Part shown: positions 24,337 through 31,519 of the stretch, one piece after another
How the letters are laid out: the number at the start of each line of letters is the position of its first letter
How positions within the stretch are numbered: position 1 is the stretch's first letter
Assembly (NCBI GenBank): GCA_900753715.1
Contig: CAAEAE010000037.1
Location: 1 to 32,630, forward strand
Source of the DNA: an uncultured Roseburia sp.
Lineage (GTDB): Bacteria; Bacillota_A; Clostridia; Lachnospirales; Lachnospiraceae
Reading direction: 5' to 3'
Length of the DNA: 32,630 nt
Program-made: the position numbers and the translations under genes
The notes under the pieces: model-generated
Databases searched by the model: none
What the model saw: the letters and a program-made list of their open reading frames with translations, nothing else
Told to the model about the DNA's origin: nothing

Positions 24337-24628
24337 ATTTATTTTCCCATTACAAACGTCAACAACTGACGGAAAGTATCACAATTATTTTGGAGAATTC
24401 AGTCAGGATTCTCTTATGAAAGATGGTAGCTACGAATTTGGTATTTCAGAGTCCCACAGCGGTCTGTTCCATCTTGAAGGCTTATCGCAAAAAAAGATTC
24501 CTGCTGCCAAACACCTGCAGATTATCTGTCCGCACCATTGCCAGCATGAACTTGAAGCAATTAACCATAACACGCTAATCTGTAGTCAATGCGATCCAAG
24601 ACTGGCCAATATCGAAGGAGGTATGTAA
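24329..24628 (+). CDS. Small zinc-ribbon-like element protein, unknown
   Basis: A 99-aa protein after AGAGGAGGTAG. The C-terminal part has CPHHCQHELEAINHNTLICS then QC, a possible four-cysteine zinc ribbon (about residues 67-88). The N-terminal half is polar and beta-rich. It sits just upstream of the capsid gene with one base between stop and start, so it is probably cotranslated. It could be a morphogenesis or regulatory partner; there is no direct evidence. Confidence 0.6.
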   Translation: MSKFIFPLQTSTTDGKYHNYFGEFSQDSLMKDGSYEFGISESHSGLFHLEGLSQKKIPAAKHLQIICPHHCQHELEAINHNTLICSQCDPRLANIEGGM

Positions 24629-24629
24629 T

Positions 24630-25532
24630 ATGTTAACATCAAGCAATTATAATTATGAATTCAGCAATGTAATCAGAAACAAAAGAAGAAATGATGAAAT
24701 TTTATCTGAAGGATATGACAAATCTTCTGACAGCTATATGTTTCCTTCCGGAAACTTCAATAACTTTTCAGATGCCGTTATAAAAGAAAACTTATTCCGC
24801 AGGCTTGGAACCGTTCTTCATGCTCCCACCAGAGAAGGTCTTATCCAGACAGTATTTTCTACTGCTAATGCAGCCATTGTAAATGAAGCTACTGCCTTTC
24901 TAGAAGATAACGATTCTTTTGACAAAGCATCTTTTTCTTCTTACAAGATAGCTGCTGTATCAAAGTTGAATATTCATTTCATTAAAGATATGCACTTCAA
25001 TGTAGAAAAGTACTTAACAAACGAATTTGCTCGTAGATTTGGTAGAGCCGAAGAACAGGTTTTCATCAACGGAACCGGTATTAGCGAGCCATCCGGCCTT
25101 TTAATGACCGCCGAGACAGGACGTTCTATCGATACTACCGAGAGTTTATCTTATGATGATATTATCGCATTATACTTTGCCACCAAGCCTGAATTCAGGA
25201 AGAATGGCGTCTGGTTAATGAATGACAATACAGCATTAACCCTCAGAACATTAAAAGACAAGGATGGCAATTATCTGTGGCGTCAGTCAGATGACACGAT
25301 TTTAAGCAGGCCAGTGATTATATCTCCCTATATGCCGGATATAGCAGACAGCAGCGTTCCTGTTGCATTTGGAGATTTGTCCTACTTCTGGATATTAGAG
25401 CCACAGCCCCTTTCTGTGAAAGTCTTGACAGAACTGTATGCCCGTGAAAATCTAACCGGATACGCAGCTTATGAGCGTATCGATGGCAAGCTCATCCGTC
25501 CAGAAGCCATACAGCTTCTTAAGATAAAATAA
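24630..25532 (+). CDS. HK97-fold phage major capsid protein
   Basis: A 300-aa protein matching the phage_capsid (HK97) family. It has a short N-terminal arm, the AATEAAFLED-like stretch NEATAFLEDNDSFDKASFSS, KLNIHFIKDMHFNVEKYLTN, the hallmark FINGTGISEPSGLL (about residues 146-159), and the A-domain segments GVWLMNDNTALTLRTLKDKD and PVAFGDLSYFWILE. No protease, portal or terminase lies next to it and the scaffolding-like delta domain is short or missing. The gene ends convergently, overlapping the next gene by 81 bp. It may allow an island to be packaged in a modified shell. Confidence 0.82.
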   Translation: MLTSSNYNYEFSNVIRNKRRNDEILSEGYDKSSDSYMFPSGNFNNFSDAVIKENLFRRLGTVLHAPTREGLIQTVFSTANAAIVNEATAFLEDNDSFDKASFSSYKIAAVSKLNIHFIKDMHFNVEKYLTNEFARRFGRAEEQVFINGTGISEPSGLLMTAETGRSIDTTESLSYDDIIALYFATKPEFRKNGVWLMNDNTALTLRTLKDKDGNYLWRQSDDTILSRPVIISPYMPDIADSSVPVAFGDLSYFWILEPQPLSVKVLTELYARENLTGYAAYERIDGKLIRPEAIQLLKIK

Positions 25533-26234
25533 TACAGGGCATCTCCGTGACGCCTCGCACCAAAGAATATCATTTTTTATGCTTTGCTCTGAATTTCCAG
25601 AGAGATTTTGAAGAAGAATCCGGCGAGCAGTCTTGCTATCGTCTCCGATAAATCCCAAGCGTAAGAGGAAACATCGGAATGCATATTTTTCATTCTCAAC
25701 TTCTTTATCCGTCAGTGATACTCGTTTTAGCTTTATTGCTAATTCGCACAGTTTGGAAATAAATTCTGTATAAGCATTTACCGCATCCGGCTCAGACGCA
25801 AGTGGAAACCAGGGAAACGAAACCTGATTCTCGGTAATAACAACCTCCAACTGCTCTGTCAGGAATGCGTGATTAAAAAGTGTTTGCTTCCCTTCTACCA
25901 ACTTCTGCAAATTTTCCAACTTATTATCTGTAAACATGCTTCTTGGAACTGATATACTTAATACATCTGCTTCCAAAGTTTCATTCTCCGGCTGCTCTGA
26001 TTGTTGTATAGCCTCGCCTTTGTAAAACCTTTCTAAAACCAATTCCAACTTAATTTCTGTCATATCCTCGGATGCATGGAACACTCCGTTCTTATCCAAA
26101 ACGTTGCTTCCAATCAGATAATCAAACTTTGGTGTTCTGGTATACTTTACCGGCATTCCAAGTAATTCACCTATGGCATAAGCCAGCTTCTTGCGTTCCT
26201 CACCTTTAACTTTAAAATCAATTTCTGTAATCAT
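25452..26234 (-). CDS. Homologue of element-borne 'virulence-related' proteins
   Basis: A 260-aa protein. The opening TEIDFKVKGEERKKLAYAIG, the middle segment ADVLSISVPRSMFTDNKLEN and the region VSFPWFPLASEPDAVNAYTE ending KTARRILLQNLSGNSE match a family common on Firmicutes mobile elements. It is usually annotated virulence protein; biochemical role unknown. After NLSGNSE the usual short tail is missing and the frame runs on for about 45 residues antisense to the capsid gene, so the natural end was probably lost. The start at 26234 follows AGGTGG; the ATG at 26267 has no such signal. Confidence 0.65.
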   Translation of the reverse strand: MITEIDFKVKGEERKKLAYAIGELLGMPVKYTRTPKFDYLIGSNVLDKNGVFHASEDMTEIKLELVLERFYKGEAIQQSEQPENETLEADVLSISVPRSMFTDNKLENLQKLVEGKQTLFNHAFLTEQLEVVITENQVSFPWFPLASEPDAVNAYTEFISKLCELAIKLKRVSLTDKEVENEKYAFRCFLLRLGFIGDDSKTARRILLQNLSGNSEQSIKNDILWCEASRRCPVLFYLKKLYGFWTDELAIDTLISCVSG

Positions 26235-26266
26235 TGCACATACCACCTTTCTTTTTGGTATGTACA

Positions 26267-26295
26267 TATATCACTCTACCGGGCGAATTAGTCAA
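26267..26295 (-). promoter_or_regulatory. Promoter of the 'virulence-related' gene
   Basis: On the minus strand TTGACT (26290-26295) and GATATA (26267-26272) have a 17-bp spacer. The palindrome TATGTACATA (26259-26268) lies at the -10/start point and may be an operator. Confidence 0.5.
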
Positions 26296-26305
26296 CACAA
26301 TATTT

Positions 26306-26336
26306 GAAAAAGAGCTGCCCTATTTCAAGGCAGCCC
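26306..26336 (-). terminator. Terminator after the restriction-modification operon
   Basis: GCTGCC (26314-26319) and GGCAGC (26329-26334) pair around a short loop, followed on the minus strand by TCTTTTTC. From here to 26527 the only other structure is a CCCCCT (26435-26440)/AGGGGG (26468-26473) inverted pair. I see no gene there. Confidence 0.6.
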
Positions 26337-26527
26337 TACTTCTACACAAATCGGCAATACTTTTCGCGCACAGCATTTCAATATTTTCTCTTAATTTCAG
26401 CCATTCGAGTTGCTAAAACCAAGTTAACACAATACCCCCTGTGCAATTTCGCGAAAATATGCGTGAGAGGGGGCATCGGTCTTTATGGAGAAAGGTGGTA
26501 GAGATTTGAACCGCCCCTTCTATTACT

Positions 26528-26734
26528 TTAAATGTATTCTTTCAGTTTATTATATTGCCTCTTCCATGACCTTGAAGGTTTTTTACAAATGCAATCACTT
26601 GAAGCAAAAGCACAAACTCCTTCCAAACCATTTGAACCACAAATATCTGGATTATTTTGTCTACAACCATAAGTTTGCACTTCTGAATCCATTTCATTCA
26701 ACGGAGCATTAAAATTAACATGTAGATTATTCAT
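26528..26734 (-). CDS. Small cysteine-motif protein downstream of the methylase
   Basis: A 68-aa protein with five cysteines (24, 32, 41, 48, 50) in CRQNNPDICGSNGLEGVCAF and SDCICKKPSRSWKRQYNKL. The end is basic and aromatic. The motif order looks conserved-family-like (a compact Cys-rich module with a SWKxQY tail), but I cannot name it. GGGAGG precedes the ATG 10 nt past the methylase stop, so it belongs to the same operon. It could be a zinc-binding accessory protein of the restriction-modification system or a modified peptide precursor; no maturation enzyme is nearby. Confidence 0.65.
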   Translation of the reverse strand: MNNLHVNFNAPLNEMDSEVQTYGCRQNNPDICGSNGLEGVCAFASSDCICKKPSRSWKRQYNKLKEYI

Positions 26735-26744
26735 CTTTTCCTCC

Positions 26745-29700
26745 CTATGAAAACAAAATATAAATTAATTTGTCCAAGCACGATTCTAATTCTATAATAC
26801 CAGCTCCAGACCCTCGTTCTCTGAATTTGTAATGAATTTTCCTTGAAATATTAGCTATTTTTGCATGAACTTCATTATCACTATCATATTTTGGAATAGC
26901 AATATATTTCAAAACATCTACACCTCTATTTGTTGAAATCGCATATCCATCTACCACTTCAGTTACACTAGGAGAATTAATTATTCCGCAAACATAGTAT
27001 GCTTCCATCTCATCATAAACATCTAACATAAGAACTTTTGAATCCACAACAATTGGCTTATCTTCTGAAAACAAATCCTTATTTGCTTCCGGAACAGATT
27101 CATAATAACTGGAAACAACTACAGCAGACATACTTCCAGTTTGTTCTTTCCACAATACTTTATATGGAGAATATGTGTACGTCCCAACATTATCCAATCT
27201 ATAAAATGGCTGTGTATCTTTATTAAAAAACTTTCCATTTTGAATACGCGTATCTAACAATTCATCATGATAAAAATCCAACCATTGATATGTTTCTGGT
27301 GCTTCAAGCGCAAGTATTTCCTCCGGAATTCCGTATTTATACTCTGGCGTATGTGGAACAATCATAAACTCATTTGATTTTACATACCATTTTGCTATAT
27401 TACGTCCTCCTAACATCGGATAAATATAGGTTTCTTCCACACATCCTCTGTGAACTCCTTTATCAATAATATCTTGCCTTCTTTGACGAGACATATCATT
27501 TTCAATATTAAGATATCCAGTTTTTGCCTTTTTGGGTTCTTTTAGGATATAGACACCTTTAGCTCCGGCTGGTTCTATACCTTTTCGACCTTTATATATT
27601 CGTTGAACACTGGGATTTAGTACATTATTCGCAAATTCCATATCATCCAACGTAAGCCATGCCGATTGTACATCCCCTTTATCTACCGGTTGGGCTAGCT
27701 TATCACAGTAATCTACAATAGTGCTAACATAATTCCAATTAGCATGGGAATCTATTTTTGATTTTCTTCCTATCTGTGTATAAAATCTATAACAGTTCAT
27801 AGGATATGTCATCTTAGTCCCCTTACTAAATTTGATTGCTACAGTCGGTATTGTAAATAGACTAACTCCTGAAAAGTCGTGAACTTCTTCTATCTTGAAA
27901 GGAACACTTTGGTTATTTCGAATTATACTAAATTTTCTAAATCCCTCTCCTCCCTTTGTTGATTTTAAAAAAGATGCTGGCAACAAAAATACCATTGAAC
28001 CACCAACTTTTAAATATTGATCTACTGATACATATGTAACAGCCATTCCAAAATCATCGTGAGTTGTTTTTTTGTCATATGCATTTTTCTCAAAAATTCC
28101 ATAACTTTGCCATATTGTCAATGTTCCAGCTCGATAGCTCTTACTCATTGCCTTCCACGCAATCCAAGGTGGATTTCCTACGACAAAATCAAACTTATCA
28201 CGAATCATTACAGGTGCAAAACTGTTTTTAAAAATAATAGGCCAAAACGAGTCCTTACTTGCTCTATGCAATGCTTTTAATTTGGAAAATAGTACCTTAA
28301 CAACGTTTAAATCTTTCTCACAAATCAAACCTTTCCCAAGTGCCAACTTTTCAAATATTTCATATGATCCCCTATCATCTATTGACTGACTTAATAACTT
28401 AAGGAACTCATTTCCTTTCACAAACGAATTGAATTTAGGAATCTCAATTGGTCCAACCGTTGTTTCTAGCTTTAACGTTGTGTCATTTTCTTCCGTATAT
28501 ACAACAGGCGCCAAAATCGAATCAGCAATAAACACAGGGATGCTCACCGGCTCACCAAATTCTTCATCACAATTATCAAAGTATGCAGAAAAGGTTATCA
28601 GTATATAATTTGCTTTTGCGGCAACAACAGAAATAGGGTTAATATCAAATCCAACTATATTTGCAGTAATTTTCACTATATCGTTCTTTGATAAAATTCC
28701 CTTTTTATTCTCAATAATGCGCTTTATTGATTGCGTCAAAAATGGTCCTGAGCCAGCTGTTGGATCAATCAAAGTTTTTGATATATCACCAGTGTACCCC
28801 ACCATATCCAATGCATGCTCAACAATCCAATCGGGCGAAAAATATTCTCCCATTAAATGGCGCATTTCCTGTGGAATTAATCCCATATAAACTTCTTGTA
28901 AAATATCTTGCACATTTTCAGGGCGCAATACAAAAGTACTCAAGTCAAATTTGTTTACTTCCTTCATTGTATCATTTACAAGTTGAACATCAAAACTATC
29001 ATCTGGATTGATAATATCACTTGTAAAAGTGAACCATTCAAGGAAATGTGATTCAAAGAAATTATTTACTAACTTACAACTATCATCAGACTGTCCATCA
29101 AACAAATCATTTATTTCTTCTTTTGATAATTCTTGTTGTGTTGTAAACATCGGATCAACAAGTTGAGCCAAGAATGAATACACTAACAATTTCAAAAAGA
29201 TATTGAAGAAAGTCTGCATTGAAAAAAGATACTGCTTGCTGTCAATGTCTGTTATTTCTTCTATGCCATACATTTCTCGTATTTTAGAAGATACCTCTGT
29301 AAAATCAGTTGCTTGTTCATCCTCTCCATACATTACCCCAAATACTCGATCCCATTCATCAAATAAAGTTTTTACTCTATTATTGAATTCAGGAGATACT
29401 GTATCAATATTTTTTCTAAGATTTTGATATATAAGATAAATTGATTTTCTCACGAAATCACTCTTAGGATGAATAACAGAACATAAGGTAGCCTTAGTCA
29501 ATGTGCTTTTTTCTTGCTGTTTTAATAACAAAGCCAATCTTTTTACTCCAGGCTGAAAATCCTTTACCTCATATATAAACTCTAAATTCAATGGAGTGTC
29601 TATATCCAATTTGACTTTACTTGTATTTAACTTATTCTTCTGTGGAGTTGAAATAAAACGTGCGAAAATGAACCTCTTTCCATCAAATCCAACACCAATA

Positions 29701-30059
29701 CCACGCATTATTTTTTTTATAATAATTTCCTCCTTATCATTGACACCAATTCCAGCATTACTTATTATATAATCATATAATCCGTGGTCTAACTCATCTC
29801 TTCCATAAAGTGCTTCATTTATACCCTTTTCTTTAGAAAAATAGTTTTCTTTCTTTAATTCAAAAGAAATATTTTGGAAAGTTGCATCAGTTCTTCCCCC
29901 CGCTATTAAAATGTCCTCGCTTTTATATTGATTTAACATATCCGGATTCAATTCAATTAATAATGGTTTTACAATATCTGAATGAAAATGTATTTTAATA
30001 TCATCTTCATTTCTAAAAACATTCTTTTTGAAATTAGATTCCAATTCTTTAATATTCAT
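26745..30059 (-). CDS. Type IIG-like restriction endonuclease/N6-adenine methyltransferase
   Basis: An 1104-aa single-chain protein. At the N-terminus GGRTDATFQNISFELKK (Asp58, Glu67, Lys69) fits a PD-(D/E)xK nuclease active site. A helical linker follows, then the gamma-class adenine methyltransferase: the GEYFSPDWIVEHAL entry, motif I IDPTAGSGPFL (431-441, AdoMet binding), GFDINPISVVAAKANY and motif IV FVVGNPPW (625-632, catalytic). The C-terminal third (about 750-1104) should be the target-recognition domain: YIYPMLGGRNIAKW and PYKVLWKEQTG. It is likely both methylates and cuts; cleavage could also be lost. The start at 30059 follows GGAGG; the frame is open to 30101. It has its own promoter, is AT-rich and lies in the island. 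Confidence 0.85.
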   Translation of the reverse strand: MNIKELESNFKKNVFRNEDDIKIHFHSDIVKPLLIELNPDMLNQYKSEDILIAGGRTDATFQNISFELKKENYFSKEKGINEALYGRDELDHGLYDYIISNAGIGVNDKEEIIIKKIMRGIGVGFDGKRFIFARFISTPQKNKLNTSKVKLDIDTPLNLEFIYEVKDFQPGVKRLALLLKQQEKSTLTKATLCSVIHPKSDFVRKSIYLIYQNLRKNIDTVSPEFNNRVKTLFDEWDRVFGVMYGEDEQATDFTEVSSKIREMYGIEEITDIDSKQYLFSMQTFFNIFLKLLVYSFLAQLVDPMFTTQQELSKEEINDLFDGQSDDSCKLVNNFFESHFLEWFTFTSDIINPDDSFDVQLVNDTMKEVNKFDLSTFVLRPENVQDILQEVYMGLIPQEMRHLMGEYFSPDWIVEHALDMVGYTGDISKTLIDPTAGSGPFLTQSIKRIIENKKGILSKNDIVKITANIVGFDINPISVVAAKANYILITFSAYFDNCDEEFGEPVSIPVFIADSILAPVVYTEENDTTLKLETTVGPIEIPKFNSFVKGNEFLKLLSQSIDDRGSYEIFEKLALGKGLICEKDLNVVKVLFSKLKALHRASKDSFWPIIFKNSFAPVMIRDKFDFVVGNPPWIAWKAMSKSYRAGTLTIWQSYGIFEKNAYDKKTTHDDFGMAVTYVSVDQYLKVGGSMVFLLPASFLKSTKGGEGFRKFSIIRNNQSVPFKIEEVHDFSGVSLFTIPTVAIKFSKGTKMTYPMNCYRFYTQIGRKSKIDSHANWNYVSTIVDYCDKLAQPVDKGDVQSAWLTLDDMEFANNVLNPSVQRIYKGRKGIEPAGAKGVYILKEPKKAKTGYLNIENDMSRQRRQDIIDKGVHRGCVEETYIYPMLGGRNIAKWYVKSNEFMIVPHTPEYKYGIPEEILALEAPETYQWLDFYHDELLDTRIQNGKFFNKDTQPFYRLDNVGTYTYSPYKVLWKEQTGSMSAVVVSSYYESVPEANKDLFSEDKPIVVDSKVLMLDVYDEMEAYYVCGIINSPSVTEVVDGYAISTNRGVDVLKYIAIPKYDSDNEVHAKIANISRKIHYKFRERGSGAGIIELESCLDKLIYILFS

Positions 30060-30089
30060 CGCACTACCTCCTCGTGTAATCTCACTATT

Positions 30090-30118
30090 ATTATAACCCA
30101 CAAAAACTTATTGGTCAA
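30090..30118 (-). promoter_or_regulatory. Promoter of the restriction-modification operon
   Basis: On the minus strand TTGACC (30113-30118) and TATAAT (30090-30095) have a 17-bp spacer. The -35 box lies in one of two copies of ATTGGTCAATA (30110-30120 and 30165-30175), a near-palindrome that may be an operator. Confidence 0.75.
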
Positions 30119-30175
30119 TATAGAATTTGTGCATTTAATGGTGTTTTAGAGTTCATATTTTTTCATTGGTCAATA
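30110..30175. repeat. Duplicated near-palindrome ATTGGTCAATA
   Basis: Two exact 11-bp copies (30110-30120, 30165-30175), 44 bp apart, lie between the restriction-modification gene and the divergent small open frame. They are candidate binding sites for a control protein. Confidence 0.5.
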
Positions 30176-30188
30176 GAAAGGAGTCATT

Positions 30189-30434
30189 ATAGAAAGCAGA
30201 ATAATTAATCAAAACAAACGCAATGCTTTAATATTATTATTAAAACACAAACATATCAAAAACCCTGAAATATTAATACAAAATACAGATAACTCTTTTT
30301 CACATACAAATTTAAAAGGCATATCACATACATACCATGTTTTTAACAGTTTCAACGAATATAAAACCTTCGCCAATAATAGACCTCATAAATTATATAA
30401 ATTGAATTCATTCTATATTGTCGAAATCAAATAG
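30189..30434 (+). other. Possible small gene with ATA start (or lost start codon), unknown
   Basis: An 81-codon open frame, ESRIINQNKRNALILLLKHK and onward to VEIK-stop, basic and Asn-rich. AAAGGAG lies 5 nt before ATA at 30189, the spacing of a normal start, so an ATG-to-ATA change is possible. A frame this long is not expected by chance in such AT-rich DNA, but there is no homology I recognise. It is divergent from the restriction-modification gene and shares its repeats. Its end overlaps the convergent Xis-like gene by 8 bp. Confidence 0.3.
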
Positions 30435-30669
30435 TCTCTTTTGTACATTTTATATTACTTGCAATCTCTTCAAAACACTTCTCCAATATTGTTCTCACAA
30501 TCATATACCGATTCCCAATCACAATAGCAAAACCACCTTCATTTATTTCTGTAATTCTACTACACGTATATTTTGTCCCCAAACTAAAATAAGCACCTGC
30601 TTCTCTGATCATAAGCAGATACTTATCCTTAATTGGTGTTTCTATTCTGTTACTCCTTGTTTCTTCCAT
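30427..30669 (-). CDS. Xis-like helix-turn-helix protein 4
   Basis: An 80-aa protein: DKYLLMIREAGAYFSLGTKY, SRITEINEGGFAIVIGNRYM and IVRTILEKCFEEI. It is a diverged copy of the Xis-like proteins at 19851-20483. The key LRRLAE segment is replaced by CSRITE, so DNA recognition may differ. The start at 30669 is favoured by AGGTAG upstream; GTG two codons earlier is possible. It is isolated at the far right end of element A, close to the attachment site. Confidence 0.6.
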   Translation of the reverse strand: MEETRSNRIETPIKDKYLLMIREAGAYFSLGTKYTCSRITEINEGGFAIVIGNRYMIVRTILEKCFEEIASNIKCTKETI

Positions 30670-30772
30670 CTTCACTACCTATATGACCATTATTTCATCC
30701 ATTTTTTCTCTCTACTCATCCGTATAAAAACCGTAGTACCCGTATCTATCGTCCACCACGATTTGCCCCGCT

Positions 30773-30844
30773 TTATCGCATTTCATCGCCCATTATAACT
30801 GTACCCAAAGTCCTGCCGTGGCAGATGAAAAGTACTTTTATCAT
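30773..30844 (-). pseudogene. Orphan 5' end of an LMW-PTP gene containing the right attachment-site copy
   Basis: AAGGAGA, 8 nt, then ATG at 30844 opens MIKVLFICHG, the start of a low-molecular-weight tyrosine phosphatase. After CHG the frame leaves the family (RTLGTVIM...) and stops at 30773. The 23 bp at 30814-30836 match 15962-15984 at 21 positions. This is what remains of a PTP 5' end after integration: the downstream part of the gene lies 14.9 kb to the left. The remaining gap 30845-30966 shows only this leader. Confidence 0.75.
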
Positions 30845-30963
30845 AGTTTTGTTTCTCCTTGTTTTGCCCCGGAATGCCCTGTTTTGCAATGGTTTCTGGG
30901 ATTCATGTAGTTTGCTCTGAAATTACAGATTGTGGCAAATCAGAGCAAGAATGAGCAAGTTAT

Positions 30964-31013
30964 TACTACCTGTTAGTAGTAAAATTGGTAGTAAAAGGGA
31001 ACTTCTTACTACT
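30964..31013. repeat. GTAGTAA/TTACTAC repeats at the left end of element B
   Basis: Four 7-bp copies in alternating orientation: TTACTAC (30964-30970), GTAGTAA (30977-30983), GTAGTAA (30989-30995), TTACTAC (31007-31013). They begin 128 bp from the att copy and resemble 16133-16170. They are possible arm-type integrase sites. Confidence 0.5.
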
Positions 31014-31170
31014 AAGGGTTTTTCTGTTCATTCTGCATCAGCTCAAATACTTCATCCCATTCTTTCTCATCACGCCACTCATCATTTTCTAATATTACTG
31101 CTTTTCCGGTAGCATTATACTTGGTATTATCTGACGCCATTTTATAAGATTTTTCACTATATTGAGTCAT
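30967..31170 (-). CDS. Small acidic protein, unknown
   Basis: A 67-aa frame starting MTQYSEKSYKMASDNTKYNA after AAAAGGAGGAACACATA. The middle, ENDEWRDEKEWDEVFELMQN, is acidic and helical. The last 15 residues (SSKKFPFTTNFTTNR) are encoded by the repeat region at 30964-31013, so the original C-terminus was probably lost. The size and acidity would suit an antitoxin, but no toxin gene is recognisable beside it. Function unknown. Confidence 0.5.
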
Positions 31171-31246
31171 TATGTGTTCCTCCTTTTTGCACTAGCTTCT
31201 CTATTTTTTTAACACTACGCTCGTTGACACTTCTCTTATTTCTCAT
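31157..31246 (-). other. Very short basic open frame
   Basis: A 29-codon frame, MRNKRSVNERSVKKIEKLVQ..., ends by overlapping the start of the 67-aa gene. It lacks a clear ribosome-binding site. It may be a leftover of a larger gene; weakly supported. Confidence 0.2.
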
Positions 31247-31268
31247 TTTGGCTTGTACTATTTATATT

Positions 31269-31400
31269 CTAGCACCAGTTATCTTCATATTCAAGAATTG
31301 GATCAATGAACAATGGAATGTCACAAACAAAAGATATATCAACAGCACCATAATGCTCCACTACAGAAGAATCAATTCCATAATATTCTGAAAAAAACAC
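31269..31400 (-). pseudogene. Truncated N-terminal fragment of an unknown protein
   Basis: GTG start after AAGGAGG. The 43 residues FFSEYYGIDSSVVEHYGAVD and SFVCDIPLFIDPILEYEDNW end at TAG. The YGA-DISxxxDxPLFIDP pattern is the opening of much longer proteins of unknown role that I have seen in accessory regions, so this is probably only a stub left by a deletion. Confidence 0.45.
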
Positions 31401-31472
31401 TTGAATCCCTCCTTAATTATATCACCGAGCAAACCCTAATTATATTATAATCTTATATAATCGTTTTTTCCA

Positions 31473-31504
31473 CAAAAATAACGCCCTAGCCTAAGCCAGA
31501 GCGT
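31473..31504 (-). terminator. Terminator of the integrase fusion gene
   Basis: A 10-bp stem (31481-31490 with 31495-31504, two G-T pairs) is followed on the minus strand by TTATTTTTG. Confidence 0.75.
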
Positions 31505-31519
31505 CATCTCTTTTCCATA

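Larger units (their letters stand above)
15962..30836. mobile_element. Integrative satellite-like island (element A) in the LMW-PTP 5' end
   Basis: Bounded by the 23-bp PTP-derived repeats. It contains a tyrosine integrase, four Xis-like proteins, an XRE/HTH divergent switch, an AEP primase-SF3 helicase with an origin-like repeat region, a lone HK97 capsid gene, a type IIG-like restriction-modification gene and two small cargo operons. No relaxase, type IV secretion, terminase, portal or tail gene is present. AT content is higher than in the flanking chromosome, most strongly in 16171-18300 and 26745-30430. Mobility is doubtful because integrase and primase each carry an in-frame stop. Confidence 0.72.

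Noticed and set aside
26485..26520. tRNA-3'-end-like stretch (complement contains GGTTCAAATCTCTACC), possible tRNA-derived att site
   Set aside because: The T-stem arms do not pair and no acceptor stem or remaining tRNA can be built. The att evidence points to the LMW-PTP gene instead.
26485..26712. 75-aa plus-strand open frame opposite the cysteine-motif gene
   Set aside because: The minus-strand gene has the ribosome-binding site, operon context and conserved-looking motif. The plus frame has none of these.
15962..30836. Prophage
   Set aside because: Only a capsid gene is phage-like. No terminase, portal, tail, holin or lysin gene is present.
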